In this document: positions 58,949-64,000 of the stretch, in pieces
Layout: each line of letters opens with the position of its first letter
How positions within the stretch are numbered: the stretch's first letter is position 1
Source: Phoronis australis
Lineage: Eukaryota; Phoronida; Phoronidae
Reading direction: 5' to 3'
Length of the DNA stretch: 64,000 bases
Assembly (NCBI GenBank): GCA_002633005.1
Contig: NMRA01000178.1
Span: 408,062-472,061 of the forward strand
Made by a program: the position numbers and the translations under genes
Notes under the pieces: model-generated
The model's database searches: none
What the model was told of the DNA's origin: nothing
What the model saw: the letters and a program-made list of their open reading frames with translations, nothing else

Positions 58949-59070
58949 CATACACGGGCGGGGAGAAATCTTCGCCTAGTGTAACATAAAAGGGAATTGT
59001 ACAAAATAACGTCAACATTCAAACCCCACCGACCAATCACTTCTGTGTCAGCCATCTTGTTACGGTTACC
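58949..59070 (-). promoter_or_regulatory. Possible 5' leader exon with a short upstream ORF for the large minus-strand gene
   Basis: On the minus strand, AACAAGATGGCTGAC (ATG at 59055) resembles the YY1-type start-site motif AAnATGGC. The donor GTATG|GTGAGA at 58949 gives a leader exon. Splicing to 58708 closes the small frame (MADTEVIGRW..., 35 codons) with TG|A, whose last base is also the A of the main ATG. The upper exon boundary is a guess. Confidence 0.3.
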
Positions 59071-60098
59071 TCATAATGCCTGACCCGAGCATATTCCTTT
59101 TGCCTGATTTTGGGTAGTCTTGGTTTTTGCGAGTTTCTTGCTCCTACAGAACACACCCCTGTTCACCGGCATTACGTGCGTTAAGGGTCCCAGTCATTGG
59201 CTCTACCACGAGTCGGCTCACCAAACATTATCAAAGATCATGTCGTGGAAATCCACATTTCGTGTTTGCGCAGAAGGTAGCTTACTTTGGAAAAGAAACG
59301 TTTGAAACCGAGACAAAAGGCTTTTGAAATCTACGTAGAATGTCAGTATTATATGTGTCAACTGTTTTAGCAAGCCCAAATTGCAGTTTTATACCGACAA
59401 GTCAAAACAAAACGCTTATCTGTAGTGCACTGTATACTTAATGACGGAACGGGAAAAGTGATCAACGTTGTGTCACGCGACTGACTTACTTTTAAATGAA
59501 AGTTCCTGCGCTCTATTTTCACATTTCAGGGATGGCCAACTAAAATTCGACGCGTTTCCTGACCTGTAAGTTAAGCTTACATGTACTTCTTACAAACCCT
59601 TTTATGGTGGATTTTTAAGAGTAAAAGGCCTATATCGATTTTCGTCTTTTATCCGTATAAACTGTCCGGAAGGCAGCTGTAAAAATTGCAATTGCATAAC
59701 ATATAATTATAAATCAGTAATCTCATTCAAATAGAAATTTCAAGGGTGCAGTGTATTTCGATATGTTGAATTTCGTATCACATTTGCTCTCCGTAAATAC
59801 CAGGTTCCCGTTGGCCAGTGAGGAATCACCTCGGTCCAGGAAAACCCCTCCAAAACCTTGGTTATCGAGTAAGGTAAGGAGAAACGAAGCTCAGTTAACA
59901 AAAGCATATACTGGTTACTTGGCTCTGATTTTGATGACCAGTATTACATACGTGCTTTTTCGTCCGAAAGTTCCCGTATGTGGCAACTATGGGGACATAA
60001 AAATGACCGGATATCCAAAAGAATTAGTATAGGTTTAGGGGACGTAACTGGTGAAGGGTCGTCAAACGTCGCAACGCCGTAAACATGTTTTGCATGAA

Positions 60099-60656
60099 GC
60101 GTTCAAGAGTTCCTAAACGACCCGTACGTTTGCTTAATTTACGTGTACTTTTGCTTAATCTACGATTGTACTTTTGTTTAATCTAAGCGTACTTTTTGTT
60201 TGACATACGCGTACTTTTAGTTCTTAAACGATCACCGTTCTGTTCTTATTCAACGGCCACCTTGTGTTAATCTAAACGTAGTTTTACTTAATCAACGCGT
60301 ACATTTAATCAGTTGATATTGTCCAATAACGCCTTATGTTAAAAATGGTCAGTTGGCGATTTGGGCAATTAAATGAAGGATTGCTCGAAAAAAGTTTGAT
60401 AACAGGTGTCCTTCTATGCTCAAAAGGTACTTATAGCAACTTAACTTAGATTGTTTTAATCAGTGTGAGGCCTAATTTGCCGAAAAGCTTCCGTGTCGAC
60501 TGCTCCAGTAGAGACAGTGAAGCTTCTAAGCTTAGAAGCTTCACTGTCTCTACTGGAGCAGTCGACACGGTGGTACTGTCTAAGGAACGCACAAATTAAG
60601 CAAAAGTACGCACATTTTTACGCGTAGAAAGGTACTCGTTTAAGAACCCTTTGGCG
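60099..60656. mobile_element. Foldback-type MITE, copy 2, with central palindrome
   Basis: The same terminal inverted repeat as at 49.8 kb. The left arm carries four to five degenerate copies of TTTGCTTAATCTACGCGTAC (60128-60310); the right arm carries the inverse (TTAAGCAAAAGTACGCACA). A perfect 80-bp palindrome lies at 60491-60570. Confidence 0.6.
60491..60570. repeat. Perfect 80-bp palindrome without spacer
   Basis: Bases 60491-60530 are the exact reverse complement of 60531-60570 (CCGTGTCGACTGCTCCAGTA ... meeting at CTTCTAAG|CTTAGAAG). The next bases outward do not pair. Confidence 0.95.
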
Positions 60657-63600
60657 CTACATAATTTTGTGGCAAAACACGTTTTGGACGCGTTGTAGTC
60701 CAACAGCCCCACGTGACAACCTTGGAACACTTCGTAACGGTGATTACACGGTAGACACTACAGCGGCGAGAAAGCTTGCAGTGTGGAACGGAAATAGTCA
60801 GTGACTTTATGTAGTTCGACGGTTTCCATGGTTTGCAACTGGCCTCTATGGACAATGACTCATGTATCTTCATTTTGTTAAGTTTGGCAATGCGCTTTCA
60901 CGACCATGTCTCAGCTAACGGTTGCTGACGCTGAAGGAAATCCTGAAGTTTTTGCAAGTGTTGTGAAGTCGTTAAGTATCACTACAGATGAAGTCCTCAG
61001 GTTCTAGGATAAGAGGACCCAACAAGTTCTGAAATTACAAGTGCCTTAGATTAATGCTGAAAATTCGTTCACCAAAGAACTGTTTGATATAGGCCTTTCT
61101 TAATGTTGCCTCATGAATATTAAGAGAAAATCCAAAGCGAGGCTAACACTGTTAAACAACTTCCTGTTTACTGTTATGGTAGCCTCCTCTGTGGTGGGTA
61201 ACCGTGACCTTACACTTGTTCCAAACATAACATTTAGCTTTCTGGATTCTTATTGTAAAAAGTCTTCACAGTCATTAGGCAAGAATCATCTGTCCAAAGT
61301 GTACAAGTCATCCAGTGAAAGTTACATAACCTTGGGAAGTGAGCAGTTTTACAGGCTGCATAAACATTGTTCAGTTGTTGTTGAGCTGTCTGAAGGTCAG
61401 GCATAGAAACAATCTATTTCATTGGACTTTTTGCTTCGCAAAAAGAATTCAAGGATACCAATGGGTGGCAAAACTACTGGTTTAATTGTGGTTAAAATAT
61501 TTAGTGCTGTCAGTTGTTTGTAAATGCATTAGACTATTGCGTGAGTCATTGATTCAGTTGCTTGGAACTTGGATTGAAGATGTTTTTGGTTTAATTGATT
61601 AACTAGATTTTTGATGTTTTAATTATTTACTTGTGTTTTAAACCAATCCACAGTGGTCTCTTGTTCTTTGAATCTGGAGAGTTTAAAAACCATGAACTAC
61701 TGCCTTTAATATCCGAAGGACAAGTTGGATCAGTTTTTTTTCTTCATTTTTATTTCTCGCCTGATTACCCAGCCATCTGACTTAGAAATATTTGATAGTG
61801 ATGTTGTCGCTGGCCCTGACCAAAGTTATTCTAGTCGAAATCTAGCATGGCCAACAAGAGGTTTAGTTGCGGTTGTGAGCCAAGTGTACATTCTAATATG
61901 CTGCCGAAAAGAAATTGACAGAGTTAATACTCTGAATAATTCTTGTCATTTGTTACCAAACTATCTGTATGGTTTGCAACTCAGTCCACAATTGATTTAT
62001 TCAGCCAGTCATGTTCAAGAAAATTGGAGTGTTATGCGAATGATTTTCCTTGATGGGCCGAATGACTCTCTTCATAAATTCTTAAACTGGATATTTGTTA
62101 TGTTTTTCTTGCTTCTCCTGAAACAGAGGGATGTTCAGATTTGCACCTGTTTCTCTGAGTATCTTATTAATTAGAAATCCTTTATCAGACTTCACACCGC
62201 CTCGTTTTTCTAGTCAATCAACAATCCATTCAGTCTGGCAATAGCTACATCTGATATTGAGCCTCTGTGCAGTGACGATACAAATTTATTGCGCCATGAG
62301 AAGCTATTCCAACTAGGGCTTTAAAGGTTGTGAATAACATTGCGAGTTTCTCACCAGTGAGCTTGACTGTAGATTAGCATAGCTCAATATTTTCCTGCTT
62401 ACTGTTGTTACTGTGAAACTGACACTCGCTGACAAGTTTTGCTCCAGGAATTCTACTCTATAAAGGAACACAAAAACAAAAACAGAAACAAGAACAGTTC
62501 ATGAAGGGGACTAATACACCTAGATCTGACAACTCTGTTGAGTAGCTTCCAATTACAGTAAGTGATTACATACTGTTCATACATATACACACAGGCAAGT
62601 GAATATCTAAATGTGATTAACATGAGCTTTTCATAGCAGTACATGTTTCAGATTCAACACAGTTTATAGTGTGTCAAAATTATGAAAGTCAGTGGTTACA
62701 CCTGGGATAGTGCTGTTTGCATCATTGTATGACTGCTTGTTTTGGCTGTGAAATGGTTTATTCATCAACTTGAGAGGGCATGTGTGTCACCCTGCAGTTT
62801 TCTGTGATATAACCAAATCTATACGACTCTTCAGTTTAGTCTGACAACTCAGCAGTCTTTGAAGTCACGACTTTTGAGAAATTTGTGGAGAATCCAAGGT
62901 TTGTCATTTTCCTTAATTTCCAAAGAATATGCATTTAAAATAGCATTTTACACTGACGAAGTTCAAAGTGGTTCTAGGAAACGATGTACTTGAAAGTAAT
63001 TTATTCAAGCATCATAGCCAATGGTGACTAGAGCTGATATCGATATTGTTAAATAACTTTCTTGCAAAGTTGGTCCATTGTATCTGCAAATTTTCACTTG
63101 CCACTGTCTTCGTCAGTATAAAATCGATGAGATGACAATACTTTGTTTCTTCTTTGGTTATTTGTGCAGCAAGCGACACAGCAGTGTACCATAAGATTGT
63201 TTACGTAGAGATTCACTGTAGACAGATAGCTTCCTGAAGACTTAACAGTAATAGCTTCGTTCTGAGATTGGAATGTGAGTCATGCATGAATTTTGAGAAA
63301 GGCCTATGGTATATTTAAAAAATCTTACCTTTAGCCAAAGCAATAACTTGTTTGCGCAGTGATGTGCTACAGTAACTAAAGTAGATTAGATTGCACTGAA
63401 TTACAGCCGTGCAACTGAAGTCTGTCGCGCCCGCTTAACGTCAAGTTAGCTTCCGCGACTCAAACGCAACAATGTACTAGAGGTGTTTAATTTACAGCCG
63501 TTTTATTTTTGTAAGCTTTGGAAACAAGGTCGACGCCTCCGACAAGCTCACTTGGTTGTGTTATTTATTCTTGCGTTTGAATTATTCATGTAAACAAGCT

Positions 63601-64000
63601 TTGTGTGCTGGCCGTTCAAGACTTACAGTACACGGCTTTGTATTACGTGCCCTGAATGAAAAAATACAATACGTTGATCAAGTGCATTTCAAAACCTGTG
63701 TTGCTACTAAAAACATCTTAATTTCTTTACCATACTAAACTGAGAGCCAAACACGCTACTCCATTAAAGTACATGCAATCAGTCGGGAGAGCATCAGGTC
63801 GACTGGGTTCGGGTCCCCCGTCGTCGTGGTCGCCGGGACACCACGTCGACTGACTTGATCGGGTACCATGTCGACTGATTGCGTACGACTAGGACTTGGT
63901 CGGGCTCGACTGTGTCTTGGTGAGGCATCATATCAAGTTTATGCACACCGCGTCGGCCTAGTTGATCAAAACGTCACTGCAGGTAATTTATTTTGTCCCA
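60657..64000. other. No supported gene; weakly coding-like relic at 60.9-62.2 kb
   Basis: Plus-strand stretches such as MSQLTVADAEGNPEVFASVV (60906), LVPNITFSFLDSYCKKS and VYKSSSESYITLGSEQFYRL read like decayed protein, with stops between them. No family is recognised; it may be an old transposon body. Confidence 0.4.
63796..63960. repeat. GC-rich stretch with dispersed GTCGACTG
   Basis: (G/C)TCGACTG occurs near 63798, 63845, 63870 and 63906 within an otherwise AT-rich end of the window. No open frame of note; possibly part of a longer repeat cut by the window end. Confidence 0.5.

Noticed and set aside
59751-60032. Plus-strand frame with a Pro/Ser-rich stretch and a GTAAGG donor near 59876
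   Set aside because: No matching partner exon and weak acceptor; not enough to call a gene.

Overview
This window is animal nuclear DNA. Coding sequence is sparse and split into small exons with GT/AG borders and kilobase introns, and the rest is AT-rich and full of decayed transposons. The cysteine-rich secreted proteins (EB-like, lustrin-type and WAP-like modules) fit an invertebrate, probably marine, but I cannot name the species. There are single N bases at 7637, 27998 and 47160 and an assembly gap at 50985-51810. All gene models come from reading splice sites, phase and cysteine spacing by eye.

The left part (1-24 kb) is mostly repeats: the 3' end of a P-like element (155-601), a dead mariner/maT-type transposase (3828-4690), a long-TIR MITE carrying a THAP-domain fragment (8867-9670), a 29-bp perfect hairpin (14514-14580), a LINE reverse-transcriptase relic (15048-15890) and two more THAP fragments (about 16.9 and 19.8 kb). 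An unrecognised minus-strand gene is suggested by phase-matched exons at 19.99-21.04 kb.

The middle (24-38 kb) holds the best plus-strand genes: two tandem genes for small secreted cysteine-rich proteins. Gene 1 (24238-27664, 213 aa) has a signal peptide, an EB-like segment, two lustrin domains and a WAP-like domain. Gene 2 (30592-37868, 116 aa) has a signal peptide, an EB-like segment and one lustrin domain. They share exon order and phases. A 2.7-kb THAP-bearing P-like element with 30-bp TIRs sits in intron 2 of gene 2.

The right part (38-64 kb) holds a possible type II membrane protein gene (40116-40599) whose 3' end is replaced by a MITE. It also holds a large minus-strand gene (58708 to 44328; 619 aa, serine-rich, unrecognised) with a 12-kb intron. 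That intron appears to contain a small two-exon plus-strand gene (54140-55748), the assembly gap and several MITEs. A third copy of the long-TIR MITE lies six bases inside that intron, directly against the splice donor. At 60.1-60.66 kb a foldback element is centred on a perfect 80-bp palindrome. The last 3 kb show no supported gene.
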